Assembly: GCA_902774015.1 (NCBI GenBank) | Contig: CACYHB010000014.1 | Coordinates: 1 to 64,000, forward strand | Reading direction: 5' to 3' | Origin: Oscillospiraceae bacterium | GTDB lineage: Bacteria > Bacillota > Clostridia > Oscillospirales > Oscillospiraceae | DNA: 64,000 nucleotides | In this document: positions 1-9,566 of the stretch, piece after piece | Numbering within the stretch: position 1 is the stretch's first letter | Layout: each line of letters opens with the position of its first letter | Program-made: the position numbers and the translations under genes | The notes under the pieces: generated by a model | What the model was told of the DNA's origin: nothing | What the model saw: only the letters and a program-made list of their open reading frames with translations | Database searches by the model: none

Positions 1-100
1 GAACCCTTCTCTGGTGCTTATTTAGCATAAGCTTTTTTCTTGCATTGTTCAATTTTCAAGGTACACGCTCCGCTGTTTCCTTCTCGGTCGCAGCTTATTT

Positions 101-234
101 AGATTAGCACATCTGATCCTCATTGTCAAGAACTTTTTTCGTTTTTCCCAAAACTTTTTTCCTGAGCTTTCGGATCTCCGCGGCGCCTCTCTTGAGCGCT
201 CGGCTAATATACCACCTATAATGCGGAAAGTCAA
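101..234 (-). promoter_or_regulatory. Tandem sigma-A promoters pointing left, probable rRNA operon P1/P2
   Basis: On the minus strand P1 is TTGACT (229-234), a 17-base spacer and TATATT (206-211). P2 is TTGACA (124-129), a 17-base spacer and TAATCT (101-106). Downstream towards position 1 the transcript would carry a CTTGAAAATTGAACA-type stretch, a motif typical of rRNA leaders and spacers in Bacillota. The two strong promoters, the motif and the absence of an ORF suggest the leader of an rRNA operon beyond the left edge. The rRNA itself is not in the window. No other gene is seen in 1-310. Confidence 0.6.
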
Positions 235-310
235 CAACTTTTTTTCGAAAAATCAAACTTTTTTTGCAGACACTAAATATTGTGCATTCATTTCGGGCAT
301 AATACACCAC

Positions 311-1822
311 ATGTATACCGAACCGATTTCTTACCCCAAACCGAGGCAGAAAAAAGCGCCCGAATACCGGGGCCCGATCTCTCTCTTTGCGCTGCAGAGC
401 ATCTTCTCCTCCTGCGGGGATTTTGAAACCCGCCGCCTGGACTTCGGGCTGGAGGGGCGGCTCTCCGTGTCGGCCTGCTGGCTGGACGGACTCGTCTCGA
501 GCCGGGAAGCCGCCGAGGAGATCCTCCGCCCCGTGACGGACCGGCTTCGTGCGGCGGGCACGGCGGAGGAGGCCGACGCCGTCGCCCGCATCCTCTCCGG
601 TGGCGTCTATCGGGGCAGCGTTCACCGCCGCTCGGATATGGATCTGCTGGTGGCGGACCTCTGCCACGGTCATCTGGCACTCGTCTTCGACGGCAGCGCC
701 GTGGCGCTGAGCTTCGAGGTGCGCGCCTCCGAGGTGCGCCCCGTGGGAGAACCAACGCTGGAAAAATCCCTCAAGGGCGGCAAGGACGCTTTCACCGAGA
801 CCCTGCGGGTCAACACGGCCCTTGTGCGGCGCCGCATCGCCTCGCCCCGGCTGAAGCTTGTCGAGAGCCGCGTGGGCCGCCGCAGCAACACCGGAGTCTC
901 CGTTTTGTTCATGGAGGGCCTTGTGTCGCCCGATACGCTGCGAACGCTTGCTGCGCGGCTGGACCGGCTGGACGTGGACGCGCTGCTCTCTCTGGGAACG
1001 CTGGAGGAGTACGTCGTGGACGCGCCGCTCTCGCCGCTGCCTCAGCTCCTCCACACCGAGCGGCCGGACCGCTTTGCCATGTATCTGATGGAGGGGCGCG
1101 TGGGTCTGCTGGTGGACGGATTGCCGGTGGGCCTCGTGCTGCCGGTGACGCTGGCGGCGTTCATGCGCGTCACCGACGACGCGGGCAGCCACTTTCTGGT
1201 CGGGACCGCGCTGCGGCTGATGCGTTATCTGGCGCTGGGTCTTGCGCTGCTGCTGCCCGCCTTCTATGTGGCCGTGGCCACGTACCATCAGGAAATGATC
1301 CCCACGCGGCTGCTGCTGTCCATCATCCAGGCCGAGCAGGACCTGCCCTTTTCCACGGCGCTGGAGGTACTGGGGATGCTGGGCGCCTTCTGCCTCGTGC
1401 AGGAGGCGGGCCTGCGCCTGCCGAACCCGGTGGGTGACACCGTTTCCATCATCGGGGCCCTGATCGTGGGGCAGGCGGCCGTGGAGGCGAAGATCGTCTC
1501 TCCCATTGCCATCATCGTGGTGGCCTTCTCCGCGATCGCCTGCTACGCGCTGCCGAGCCAGGATCTGGCTGCGGCGCTGCGCCTGGCGCGGCTTCTCCTG
1601 CTGCTGGGCGCGATCTTCGCGGGGCTGTACGGCCTTGCGCTGGTGCTCGCGCTCCTGCTGCTGCATCTGGCCAGTCTGGACAGCTTCGGCGTCAACTACA
1701 GCGCCCCCATGAGCGATGGGCTAAAGGGGAATCTGCGCCGTCTGCTGCTGATGCCGCCCAAACCCGCCGACAAGTTCCGCGATCCCCATCTGGATACTCC
1801 CGACCGGAGAAGGCAGGGATAG
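311..1822 (+). CDS. Spore germination protein, GerA/SpoVAF family (A subunit)
   Basis: 503 residues from ATG 311; an upstream in-frame extension is possible, but 311 gives the usual N-terminus. GerA-type A subunits sit in the spore inner membrane with B and C subunits and form the germinant receptor. The first ~300 residues are soluble. The C-terminal ~200 residues hold several hydrophobic segments with the family block around FYVAVATYHQEMIPT and the later NPVGDTVSIIGALIVGQAAV. It is followed by a GerC lipoprotein and a GerB permease, so the order is A-C-B rather than the common A-B-C. Such operons are normally forespore (sigma-G) expressed; no clear sigma-G site was identified here. Confidence 0.93.
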   Translation: MYTEPISYPKPRQKKAPEYRGPISLFALQSIFSSCGDFETRRLDFGLEGRLSVSACWLDGLVSSREAAEEILRPVTDRLRAAGTAEEADAVARILSGGVYRGSVHRRSDMDLLVADLCHGHLALVFDGSAVALSFEVRASEVRPVGEPTLEKSLKGGKDAFTETLRVNTALVRRRIASPRLKLVESRVGRRSNTGVSVLFMEGLVSPDTLRTLAARLDRLDVDALLSLGTLEEYVVDAPLSPLPQLLHTERPDRFAMYLMEGRVGLLVDGLPVGLVLPVTLAAFMRVTDDAGSHFLVGTALRLMRYLALGLALLLPAFYVAVATYHQEMIPTRLLLSIIQAEQDLPFSTALEVLGMLGAFCLVQEAGLRLPNPVGDTVSIIGALIVGQAAVEAKIVSPIAIIVVAFSAIACYALPSQDLAAALRLARLLLLLGAIFAGLYGLALVLALLLLHLASLDSFGVNYSAPMSDGLKGNLRRLLLMPPKPADKFRDPHLDTPDRRRQG

Positions 1823-1857
1823 CGGTCAGTAGCCAGTGATCAGTGGTTGGAATGATT

Positions 1858-2988
1858 ATGAAAAAACCGCTTCTGTTCTTATTTATCTTTTATACTTCCC
1901 TTCTCTGCGGCTGCGGGCTTCTGCCCCATCGCCGGGAGGTGGAGACCCTTCGCATTATCCAGACCGTGGGGCTGGACTACGTTCCCGGCGGCGTCCGCCT
2001 GACCCTGGCCTCCGCCGCCGAAGCCGACGGGGATGGCGCGCAGCCGGGGCTCAGCGGAACGGGCCGCACGCTATCGGCGGCCCTGCAGCAGATCCGCGAG
2101 GCTTCTCCCGAGCAGGAGCTCTTCACCGGCCACGTGCGCAGCCTCCTGGTGGGACAGGAGGCCGCCGAGCACGGGCTGGACGATCTGCTGGCTCTGGTCT
2201 GCCGCTCCAGCGACCTGCGCCTGGACACGCCTCTGTACGTCGTGCGCGGCGGCAGCGCGGAGGAGCTTATCAAGGGCGCGTCGGAGGGCGATCGCGGCAT
2301 CACGGAGATCCTGCTGGCCCTCCGGGCACGGGAGGAGCGGCAGCAGAGCGTCCGCAGCAGCACCGCCGGCGAGATCCAGCTTGCTCTGCTGCGCAGCGAC
2401 AGCGCCCTCGTCACCGCCCTTTCCCTGGGCGAGGCGGCGGAGAGCGGCGGCAAAACGGCCCTGCCGGCGGGGCTTGCGGTCCTGGAGCAAGGGAAGCTCG
2501 AAGCCTGGATCGAGCCGGCGGACGCCCTGGGGGCGGAGCTTCTCTGCGGCGAGACCGGCAGGCGGGAGCTGACTGTGCTGGATCTGGGCGGGCTTCCGGT
2601 AAGCCTGGAGCTGCAGCGGGGTGAGAGCAGCGTGAGGCCCGTCTGGAACGGGGACGGCAGCCTGCGCGGGCTGGACGTCACGGCGCGGGTGCGGGCCGCC
2701 GTGCTGGAGACCGCCGCAAACAGCGCTGCCGGCCTGGCCCGCTATGACGACCATCTGACGGGACAGCTGGAGGCCGCCGTCTCCGAGCGGATCGGCCGCA
2801 TTCTGCAGCTGGCCCGTCAGGAAAAGCTGGACCTGGCGGGTCTGGGCCGCCGGGTAGAGCAGGCCGATCCGCTGCGCTGGGAGGCCCAGGGGCAGGACAT
2901 GGCGGCGCTTCTGCCCGGGCTGGAGATCAGCATCGCTGTGCGCGGGGAGCTGATGCACACCTACGACGCAAAGGAGTCGGAGACATGA
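1858..2988 (+). CDS. Germination protein, Ger(x)C family lipoprotein (C subunit)
   Basis: 376 residues. The N-terminus (MKKPLLFLFIFYTSLLCGC) is a lipoprotein signal with a lipobox-like LCGC, so the mature protein should be anchored by a lipidated Cys. The following segment REVETLRIIQTVGLDYVPGG is typical of Ger(x)C proteins. ATG 1858 gives the best signal peptide; ATG 1852 and GTG 1843 are alternatives, all with a weak ribosome-binding site. The stop overlaps the start of the next gene (ATGA), which indicates translational coupling. The protein is the C subunit of the receptor encoded by this operon. Confidence 0.9.
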   Translation: MKKPLLFLFIFYTSLLCGCGLLPHRREVETLRIIQTVGLDYVPGGVRLTLASAAEADGDGAQPGLSGTGRTLSAALQQIREASPEQELFTGHVRSLLVGQEAAEHGLDDLLALVCRSSDLRLDTPLYVVRGGSAEELIKGASEGDRGITEILLALRAREERQQSVRSSTAGEIQLALLRSDSALVTALSLGEAAESGGKTALPAGLAVLEQGKLEAWIEPADALGAELLCGETGRRELTVLDLGGLPVSLELQRGESSVRPVWNGDGSLRGLDVTARVRAAVLETAANSAAGLARYDDHLTGQLEAAVSERIGRILQLARQEKLDLAGLGRRVEQADPLRWEAQGQDMAALLPGLEISIAVRGELMHTYDAKESET

Positions 2989-4109
2989 ACGGAAAAGACC
3001 GCTTCTCCCGTCGCCAGCTCCTGTCCCTCGGAGCGGCGGCGGTGCTTTCGCCCGCGCTTCGTCTGTACCCGGCCGCCTCCGCGCGGCTGGCCGGGCGCGG
3101 CGCATGGCTCTCGGCCCTGTGCTGCCTGCCGCCGCTGCTTTTGTACGTTTGGAGCTTCAGCCTTTTCACGGCGCGGCGGCGGGAAGGGGAGGGCATCGCG
3201 GAGCTGACGCTGCGCTGCCTGGGCGACAAGCCCGGGCGTGCCGTCCTCCTGCTCTACGGCCTGTGGTTCGTGCTGTACGCCGGCTTCGTGCTGCGCGCCT
3301 CGGCGGAGCGCTTCATGGTGGCTCTGTTCCCCGAAAGCGCGCCGGCCTTTTTTGTGCTGTCGCTGGGTCTTGCGGTGCTTCTCTGTTCTCTCGGGCGGCC
3401 GCGCTCCCTGCTGCGCCTTGCGCGGATGCTGCTGCCGGTGCTGCTGGGGGTGCTCGGGCTGCTGCTTCTGGTGTCCCTGCAGCAGGTAAAAGCGGAAAAC
3501 CTGCTGCCCTTGACCGAGCGCGACACGCTGCCGGTGCTGCTGGGCGCGCTGCCGGTGGCAGAGGTCCTGCTGCTTGGGATCTACGCCCCCGGCTTCCTGC
3601 TGGGCGGCGTATCCGGAGAGGAGGACTCCTTTCGCGCCGCGGCGGGCTGGCTCTCCGGCCTTTGCCTGCTGCTGACGGCTCTCTGCGCCGCCGTGCTTGG
3701 CTGCTTCGGCGCGGAGCTCACGGCCCGGCTCTCCCTGCCCTTCTTCACGCTGGTGCGCAACCTGGTCTTCTTCCGCACCGTGGAGCGGATCGAAGCGCTG
3801 GTGGCGGCGCTCTGGCTGTTTCCGGACTTTCTGCTTGCCTCGCTCTCGCTCTTCTGCGCCGGGATATGCCTGCGTCTTGCGCTGAAAAAGCCGTCCGGCA
3901 GGGGAGAGGAGCGCCTGCTCTCCGTGGAAAACGGGCGTTGGCTGCTGTGGCTGAGCGGCGCCGCCGCCATTGCGGCAGGGCTGTTGCTTGCGCCAAACGG
4001 CGACGCGCTCACGCTCTGGTCGGAGCGCATCGTCCCCATCGGGCAGGCTGCGGCAGCGCTGCTGTTTCCCCTTATATATATGGTGGGAACTGCAAGAAAA
4101 CGGCTATGA
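2985..4109 (+). CDS. Germinant receptor permease, GerB family (B subunit)
   Basis: 374 residues with about ten hydrophobic segments across the whole length, as expected for the APC-superfamily spore germination permease that binds germinant. The N-terminus contains the family-like FSRRQLLSLGAAAVLSP, and the loop EGIAELTLRCLGDKPGRAVLLLYGLWF is typical of GerB. The start codon overlaps the upstream gerC stop by four bases. It is the last gene of the operon. A strong bidirectional hairpin lies about 160 bases downstream. Confidence 0.9.
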   Translation: MNGKDRFSRRQLLSLGAAAVLSPALRLYPAASARLAGRGAWLSALCCLPPLLLYVWSFSLFTARRREGEGIAELTLRCLGDKPGRAVLLLYGLWFVLYAGFVLRASAERFMVALFPESAPAFFVLSLGLAVLLCSLGRPRSLLRLARMLLPVLLGVLGLLLLVSLQQVKAENLLPLTERDTLPVLLGALPVAEVLLLGIYAPGFLLGGVSGEEDSFRAAAGWLSGLCLLLTALCAAVLGCFGAELTARLSLPFFTLVRNLVFFRTVERIEALVAALWLFPDFLLASLSLFCAGICLRLALKKPSGRGEERLLSVENGRWLLWLSGAAAIAAGLLLAPNGDALTLWSERIVPIGQAAAALLFPLIYMVGTARKRL

Positions 4110-4268
4110 CCGACGTCAGACGAAGCTCGCTGCGCTTCGTTTCCCCGTTTTGCATAAGCGCCGGGAAAACTGCGCGTCCTCTCCCTCCGCCTTCCTTTTC
4201 CACGTCAAAGCCTTCGCTTTGATGTGGAGGGAGCGAGCCGCGCGGCGGTACGTTTTGCCAAGGGTATA

Positions 4269-4302
4269 ACAAGCGGCTGTGACCGAGGTCACAGCCGCTT
4301 GT
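4269..4302. terminator. Bidirectional terminator between germination operon and foldase gene
   Basis: A perfect 16-bp inverted repeat (4269-4284 with 4287-4302) starts ACAAGCGGCTGTGACC and has a two-base centre. It lies between convergent genes. A T-rich run follows on the plus side (GTCTGTTTGCTGTTTTG). The rest of 4110-4268 contains no convincing ORF. Confidence 0.75.
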
Positions 4303-4320
4303 CTGTTTGCTGTTTTGCGC

Positions 4321-5589
4321 TTACTGCAGATAATCCGCCAGCTTCGGCGCTTCGAAGCCCTCGGCGTATTCCACCTTCAGGCTGTCAAAGTAGTCCTGCA
4401 GGGCCTTGCCGTAAGCCTCGTTCGCCGCCTTGCTGCGGGCGGTCAGGGCGACGCCGTCATTGGAGTACTCGATGACGCCGTCCGGGTCCAGGGGAAGGCG
4501 CATGATTACGTGCCAGCCGTAGTCGGACTGCACGGGGTCGGAGACCTGGAACTCGTCCAGGCTCAGCACGGTGTTTTCAAACTCCGCCACCATGGTGCCG
4601 GGCAGGAATACGTAGCCGTCGGGGTAGACCGCCTTGCCGGTATCCTCGCAGAATTCCTCCTTGAGTTCGGCAAAGCGCCGCAGGCGCTCCGCGTCGTCCT
4701 CGATGGCCTGCAGCTCGGCTGCGATCTCGTCGGCCTGCGCCTTCTTGGCTGCGGCCGCTTCCTCGTCCAGCGCCTCGAAATTGCTCGGGTCGATGGTCAT
4801 GAGCAGGATATGGGTGGCCGCCATATACTCGTTGTCGGCCAGGTACTGCAGGGCGGTCCCGTCCTCCACCAGCTCGCCGTTTTCACCGTAGGCCTGCACG
4901 AAGCCCTGGCGGTAGAGGAAATTGACCCGGTTCATGCGGTCGTAGAGGGCGCGGGGGAGATAAATGGTCTCAATATAAGCGTTGAAGTCCTCCGCGGTCT
5001 TGCCCTCGCCCACGGCGCCGAGGATGTCCTGCTCCTCCTGCTCGCGGATGGCGGCAAGCTGCTCGTCGGTCAGCTCCACGCCGGCTTTCTCGCTCATGCT
5101 CTCAATGGAGCGGATCTGGCGCAGCGTGCTCTCCACGCCTTGCGCGGGCAGATCGGCGAAGGTATCGCTGCTGTCCTCCTCCACCTGGTCCGTCCAGTCG
5201 GGCGCGGCGCCGTAGTAGTTGGCCATCATGCCGAAGTGGTTCTCGATCTGCTTGGCCTGGGAGAAGAAGAGATAAAAATACTCGCCCCAGGTCACGTCCT
5301 GCCCGTCCACCGTGGCCACGATCTCCTCCGGCTCGTGCAGCGCGTACATGGCCGCGTAATCGGGCACGCGGAGCGTGTAGCTTTCGCTCTCCGCGGCTTC
5401 TGCTGCTTCAGGCGCAGATTCGGCCTGAGCGGTCTCGGCCTGGGAGGTCTGATGATCCGTGACCAGGATCTCGGTCGGGCCATCCGCGTCGCCGATCACA
5501 CCGGGCCTCTGCCCGCGATAGCTGAGGAAACCGATCACGCCGCCGATCAGCAGACACACGACCAGCAGAGCAATTATCATCTTTTTCAT
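4321..5589 (-). CDS. Membrane-anchored foldase, SurA/PrsA-like peptidylprolyl isomerase
   Basis: 422 residues. One N-terminal membrane segment (about residues 3-23, MIIALLVVCLLIGGVIGFLS) is followed by an acidic Ala/Glu linker. Next comes a SurA_N-like helical part (IVATVDGQDVTWGEYFYLF) and a parvulin-type region near residues 250-390, with ATHILLMTID, a FLPGTMVAEFENTVLSL block and DYGWHVIMRL, the usual end of a rotamase domain. Proteins of this type assist folding of exported proteins outside the membrane. The rotamase part carries an Ala/Glu-rich insertion after ATHILL, so activity could be reduced. No lipobox Cys is present, unlike classical PrsA. Confidence 0.85.
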   Translation of the reverse strand: MKKMIIALLVVCLLIGGVIGFLSYRGQRPGVIGDADGPTEILVTDHQTSQAETAQAESAPEAAEAAESESYTLRVPDYAAMYALHEPEEIVATVDGQDVTWGEYFYLFFSQAKQIENHFGMMANYYGAAPDWTDQVEEDSSDTFADLPAQGVESTLRQIRSIESMSEKAGVELTDEQLAAIREQEEQDILGAVGEGKTAEDFNAYIETIYLPRALYDRMNRVNFLYRQGFVQAYGENGELVEDGTALQYLADNEYMAATHILLMTIDPSNFEALDEEAAAAKKAQADEIAAELQAIEDDAERLRRFAELKEEFCEDTGKAVYPDGYVFLPGTMVAEFENTVLSLDEFQVSDPVQSDYGWHVIMRLPLDPDGVIEYSNDGVALTARSKAANEAYGKALQDYFDSLKVEYAEGFEAPKLADYLQ

Positions 5590-5699
5590 ATCCGTTCGAT
5601 CCTTTCTTTCGGTCTGACTGTGATGATACCACGCGCCGCTCTCTCCTACAAGAGGCCGCGGAGTTTTTTACGCTTTGTTCACGCATCCGGAGGAACACG

Positions 5700-6000
5700 A
5701 TGCGCCCCCATTCTTTCTTTTCGTCTTGCCGAAAAGAAAGAACGCGCCGCGCCCGGTGTAAGAAAGAAAAGGGCGCTTGCTGGAAAGGGCAACACAAGGT
5801 CTGAGCGTGGGTCGCCGCTATAGCAGGTACCCGTGGCTGCTGACCTCGCATATCGCTGCCGCCCTCCGGTCCTTCTGACTCAGATTCCCGCACGCTCCGA
5901 GCCGCGGCTCGCCGGGTGGTGATCCGGGAGAGGCGCCGGGACGTGCTTTTGAGTGCTCCGATATGCACAACATAGCGGCAGTGAACACCGGGGCGCATTT
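5700..6000. repeat. Interspersed repeat family 1, copy A
   Basis: The copy fills most of the gap between the foldase gene and mfd. It starts ATGCGCCCCC and has a hairpin TTCTTTCTTTTCG / CGAAAAGAAAGAA (5711-5723 with 5730-5742), then CGCCGCGCCCGGTGTAAG, and an inner module GGGTCGCCGCTATAGCAGG. The same modules occur at 10301, 20295, 39372 and 45272. Codon-like openings in it are not genes. Confidence 0.85.
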
Positions 6001-6029
6001 CTCAGCGTTCCATCTGCAAACACGTCGGC

Positions 6030-9000
6030 TCACGCCGATGGACCTCCCCAGTCGCTCACAAACTTCCGCGCCTCGTCGATGACGCGGCCCTTGGCCTTGA
6101 TCTTCAGGCTCAGGCAGGGTCTGGAGCCCGCCTCCACCCGCAGCCGGCCCTTGTATTCCGGCCTTGCATACAGGGCGGAGACCTTCCCCATGTCGAAGTC
6201 CTTGACCGTAAAACGGAGATAGCCCTGCTTCTGGGCGATGTCCGTGACGCCGGCCTTTCCCGCCTCGCCGCGCAGCAGCGCCACGTGGATCAGGGCGTTG
6301 ACGCCCGGCGGAGGATCGCCGAAGCGGTCGATCAGCTCGTCGGTCAGGTCGTCGGCCTCCGCCTCGGTGCGGATGGCGGCGATGCGGCGATAGATGTCCA
6401 TGCGCTGCTCGGAGGAGGAGATATAGCGGTCGGGGATGTTGGCGGCCACGGCCAGATCGGCCGAGCACTCGGCGGGCTTCGGCACCTCGATGCCCCGCGC
6501 CTCCAGCACCGCCTCGTTGAGGAGCTTCATATACATATCGTAGCCCACGTCGATCATGTGCCCCGACTGCTCGGCTCCCAGCAGATTGCCCGCGCCGCGG
6601 ATCTCCAGATCGCGCATGGCGATCTTGAAGCCGGAGCCGAAGGCGGCAAAGTCCCGGATAGCGGTCAGGCGCTTTTCCGCGATCTCGGTGAGCACCTTGT
6701 CCCGCCGGAAGGTCAGATAGGCCGAGGCCCTGCGGGTCGAGCGGCCCACGCGCCCGCGGATCTGGTGAAGCTGGGCAAGGCCCAGCTTGTCGGCGTCCTC
6801 GATGATGAGGGTGTTGACGTTGGGGATGTCGATGCCGGTCTCGATGATGGTGGTGCAGACCAGCACCTGGGTCTCGCCGGAGACCACGCTGTCCATTACG
6901 GAGGAGAGCATGTTTTTATCCATCTGCCCGTGGGCCACCGCCACGGTCACGTCGTCCAGAAGCTCCATGAGCTTCATGGCCGTACGCTCGATGTCCTCCA
7001 CCCGGTTGTGCAGATAATAGACCTGCCCGCCCCGCTGGATCTCGCGCCGGATCGCGTCGGCCAGGACGCCCCAGTCGTGCTCCATGACGAAGGTCTGCAC
7101 CGGCAGGCGGTCCTCCGGCGGCTCCTCGATGGAGGACATGTCCCGGATACCGGACATGGCCATGTTCAGCGTGCGGGGGATGGGCGTGGCCGAGAGCGTC
7201 AGCACGTCGACGCCGCGGCTGAGTTCCTTGATATGTTCCTTGTGCGTGACGCCGAAGCGCTGCTCCTCATCCACCACCAGCAGCCCCAGGTCTTTGAAGC
7301 GCACGTCCTTCGACAGCAGCCGGTGGGTGCCGATGACCAGGTCCACCTTGCCGTTAGCGATCTCCGACAGGGTCTTGCTCATCTGGCCGCCGGTGCGAAA
7401 GCGCGAGAGCACCGCGATCTCCACCGGGAAGCCGAAGAAGCGCTGCAGCGCCGTCTGATAATGCTGCTGGGCCAGCACCGTGGTGGGCACCAGGATGGCG
7501 GCCTGCTTGCCGTCCAGCACACACTTCATCACCGCGCGGAAGGCCACCTCGGTCTTCCCGAAGCCCACGTCGCCGCAGAGAAGCCGGTCCATCGGCACGC
7601 CGGACTCCATGTCCGCCTTGATCTCCGCCACGCAGCGGAGCTGGTCGTCGGTCTCCGTGTAGCCGAAGTTTTCCTCAAACTCCCGCTGCCACTCGGAATC
7701 CGGCGAGAAGGCGTAGCCCGGCAGGCGCTGGCGCTCGGCGTAGAGGGCGATGAGCTTCTTTGCCATGTCCTTGGCGGCGCTCTTGGCGCGGGAGCGGGTC
7801 CTGGCCCACTCCGCCCCACCCATCTTCGAGAGCTTCACGGGCTTTTCCTCGCCGCCGCCGGTGTATTTGGTCACAAGATCGAGCTGCGTCGCGGGAACGT
7901 ACAGGCTGTCCGTCCCGGCGTAGGCGATCTTCACATAGTCTTTTTCAAAGCCGTCCACCTGCATCTTGACGATGCCGGCGAAGCGGCCGATGCCGTGGTT
8001 TTCGTGCACCACGTAGTCGCCCACCGACAGGTCGCCGTAGGATTCGATGCGCTGGCGGTTGGCCGGGAGCTTCTTTGCGCTCTTTTTCTTTTTGCTTCCC
8101 CGGCGCAGGAGCTGGCTGTCGGTGAGGACGGCCAGCCGGATCCCCGGATACTCCATGCCCGCGGAGATGGCGCCCACGCCGATCACACATTGGCCCGGGC
8201 CGGGCAGCTTCTCGAGCTTTTCCCGGATCAGGGCCGGGAGCTCATGCTCCTTGAAGAACTCCTGCAGCACCTTGGCCCTGCGCTCGTCGCCTGCCAGCAC
8301 CACCACGCGGTAGTCCTGCCTGAGATAGAGCTTTACGTCCTCGGCGGCGGTCTGGGCGCTGCCGGCGTAGGAGGGGAGCTGCTTGGCCGGGATGCTGGTG
8401 AGCGTCCGGGGCGGCAGGGGAGGTCTGCCCGCGGTGAAGGCGTCGGCCATATAGAGGGGGAAGTCCTCCAGGCGTTTTGTGAGCGCCTCCCAGCTTGCGT
8501 AAAAGCCGTCGGGGGACATGGCGATCTGGCCCCGCTTCTGCAGCTCGCGGATATCCTCGGTGAGCTGTTTGGCGTAGTCCCGCGCCCGCTCGGCGCAGCG
8601 CAGAGGCTGATCCAGCAGCACGATCGCGTCGGCCGGGATGTAGTCCAGGGCCGTGGCGGGATCGTAGACGACCGGCAGATAGCGGTCCGCGTCGGACATG
8701 GAGATACCGGTGCGCAGGCGCTCGGCGTCGGCGCGCATGACGGCGGCCAAGGCCGCGGCATTCTCGCTGCTGCGGCGTCTGGCGTAGCGCTCGGCAAAGC
8801 TCTCGATCTGGCGGGCCAGCATCTCCGCTCCGCCGACGCTCAGGGAGGGCAGGGTCTCGGCCGCGGGCAGGATGGTACAGCTTTGTATGGCCTCGGTGCG
8901 CCGCTGGGTCGATACGTCAAAGCGGCCCATGGAGTCCACGTCGTCTCCCCAGAACTCGATGCGCACCGGCTCCGTCTCCCCGGGGGAGAAGAAATCCAGG

Positions 9001-9536
9001 ATGCCGCCGCGGCGGGCAAACTGTCCCGGCCCTTCCACCTGGGTGCAGCGGGCATAGCCGCAGCGCAGCAGCGCGTCCTCCACGTCCTCAATGGCGCAGC
9101 TGCCGCCGTCCGCGATGGTGAAGGCGGCCCTCCGCAGGGTCGCGGCCGGGATGGTGCGCTGCAGCAGACCGGAGACGGAGACCGCCGTCACGGGGCTTTT
9201 GCCCTCGGCCAGGGCGTAGAGCGTGTCGATGCGTTTCTGCTCCGCCTGGCGGGAGACGGCCTCGGTGGCGTAAAAGGTATAGTCGCGCATGCCCAGCACC
9301 CGGCATTCCTCCGAGAGCATGGCGCGCAGATCAGCGGCCATGTTCTCCGCCGCCGTGTCGTCCGGGCAGATCACGAAGAGGGGAGCGCCCGTCCGGTCCC
9401 GCAGCGCGGCGGCCAGATTGGCCCGGTGCACCGCCGATAACCCGGAAACGAGCGCAGGAAGCCCTCCGCTCTCCAGCAGCGAGGGGAGGGCGGCAGCTTC
9501 CTTGTTTTCAAATATTTGGTTCAAAAGCAAGTTCAT
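6030..9536 (-). CDS. mfd: Transcription-repair coupling factor Mfd
   Basis: 1168 residues, the normal length. Mfd removes RNA polymerase stalled at DNA lesions and recruits UvrA. The order is a UvrB-like N-terminal part, an RNA-polymerase interacting region (SVGDYVVHENHGIGRFAGI near residue 505), then a RecG-like translocase with Walker A GDVGFGKTEVAFRA near 655, the DEEQ box (LLVVDEEQRFG) and helicase motif VI-type HQIRGRVGRS near 925. A C-terminal TRCF domain follows. The ATG at 9536 is followed by the expected start of the protein. It lies 30 bases downstream of the HAD gene on the same strand, so the two may be co-transcribed. Confidence 0.97.
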   Translation of the reverse strand: MNLLLNQIFENKEAAALPSLLESGGLPALVSGLSAVHRANLAAALRDRTGAPLFVICPDDTAAENMAADLRAMLSEECRVLGMRDYTFYATEAVSRQAEQKRIDTLYALAEGKSPVTAVSVSGLLQRTIPAATLRRAAFTIADGGSCAIEDVEDALLRCGYARCTQVEGPGQFARRGGILDFFSPGETEPVRIEFWGDDVDSMGRFDVSTQRRTEAIQSCTILPAAETLPSLSVGGAEMLARQIESFAERYARRRSSENAAALAAVMRADAERLRTGISMSDADRYLPVVYDPATALDYIPADAIVLLDQPLRCAERARDYAKQLTEDIRELQKRGQIAMSPDGFYASWEALTKRLEDFPLYMADAFTAGRPPLPPRTLTSIPAKQLPSYAGSAQTAAEDVKLYLRQDYRVVVLAGDERRAKVLQEFFKEHELPALIREKLEKLPGPGQCVIGVGAISAGMEYPGIRLAVLTDSQLLRRGSKKKKSAKKLPANRQRIESYGDLSVGDYVVHENHGIGRFAGIVKMQVDGFEKDYVKIAYAGTDSLYVPATQLDLVTKYTGGGEEKPVKLSKMGGAEWARTRSRAKSAAKDMAKKLIALYAERQRLPGYAFSPDSEWQREFEENFGYTETDDQLRCVAEIKADMESGVPMDRLLCGDVGFGKTEVAFRAVMKCVLDGKQAAILVPTTVLAQQHYQTALQRFFGFPVEIAVLSRFRTGGQMSKTLSEIANGKVDLVIGTHRLLSKDVRFKDLGLLVVDEEQRFGVTHKEHIKELSRGVDVLTLSATPIPRTLNMAMSGIRDMSSIEEPPEDRLPVQTFVMEHDWGVLADAIRREIQRGGQVYYLHNRVEDIERTAMKLMELLDDVTVAVAHGQMDKNMLSSVMDSVVSGETQVLVCTTIIETGIDIPNVNTLIIEDADKLGLAQLHQIRGRVGRSTRRASAYLTFRRDKVLTEIAEKRLTAIRDFAAFGSGFKIAMRDLEIRGAGNLLGAEQSGHMIDVGYDMYMKLLNEAVLEARGIEVPKPAECSADLAVAANIPDRYISSSEQRMDIYRRIAAIRTEAEADDLTDELIDRFGDPPPGVNALIHVALLRGEAGKAGVTDIAQKQGYLRFTVKDFDMGKVSALYARPEYKGRLRVEAGSRPCLSLKIKAKGRVIDEARKFVSDWGGPSA

Positions 9537-9566
9537 AGCAGGGGTATTATAGCAGCTCGGGCCGCT

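Noticed and set aside
221-310. N-terminal extension of the GerA protein
   Set aside because: It overlaps the leftward promoter region and is not GerA-like; ATG 311 gives the family N-terminus.
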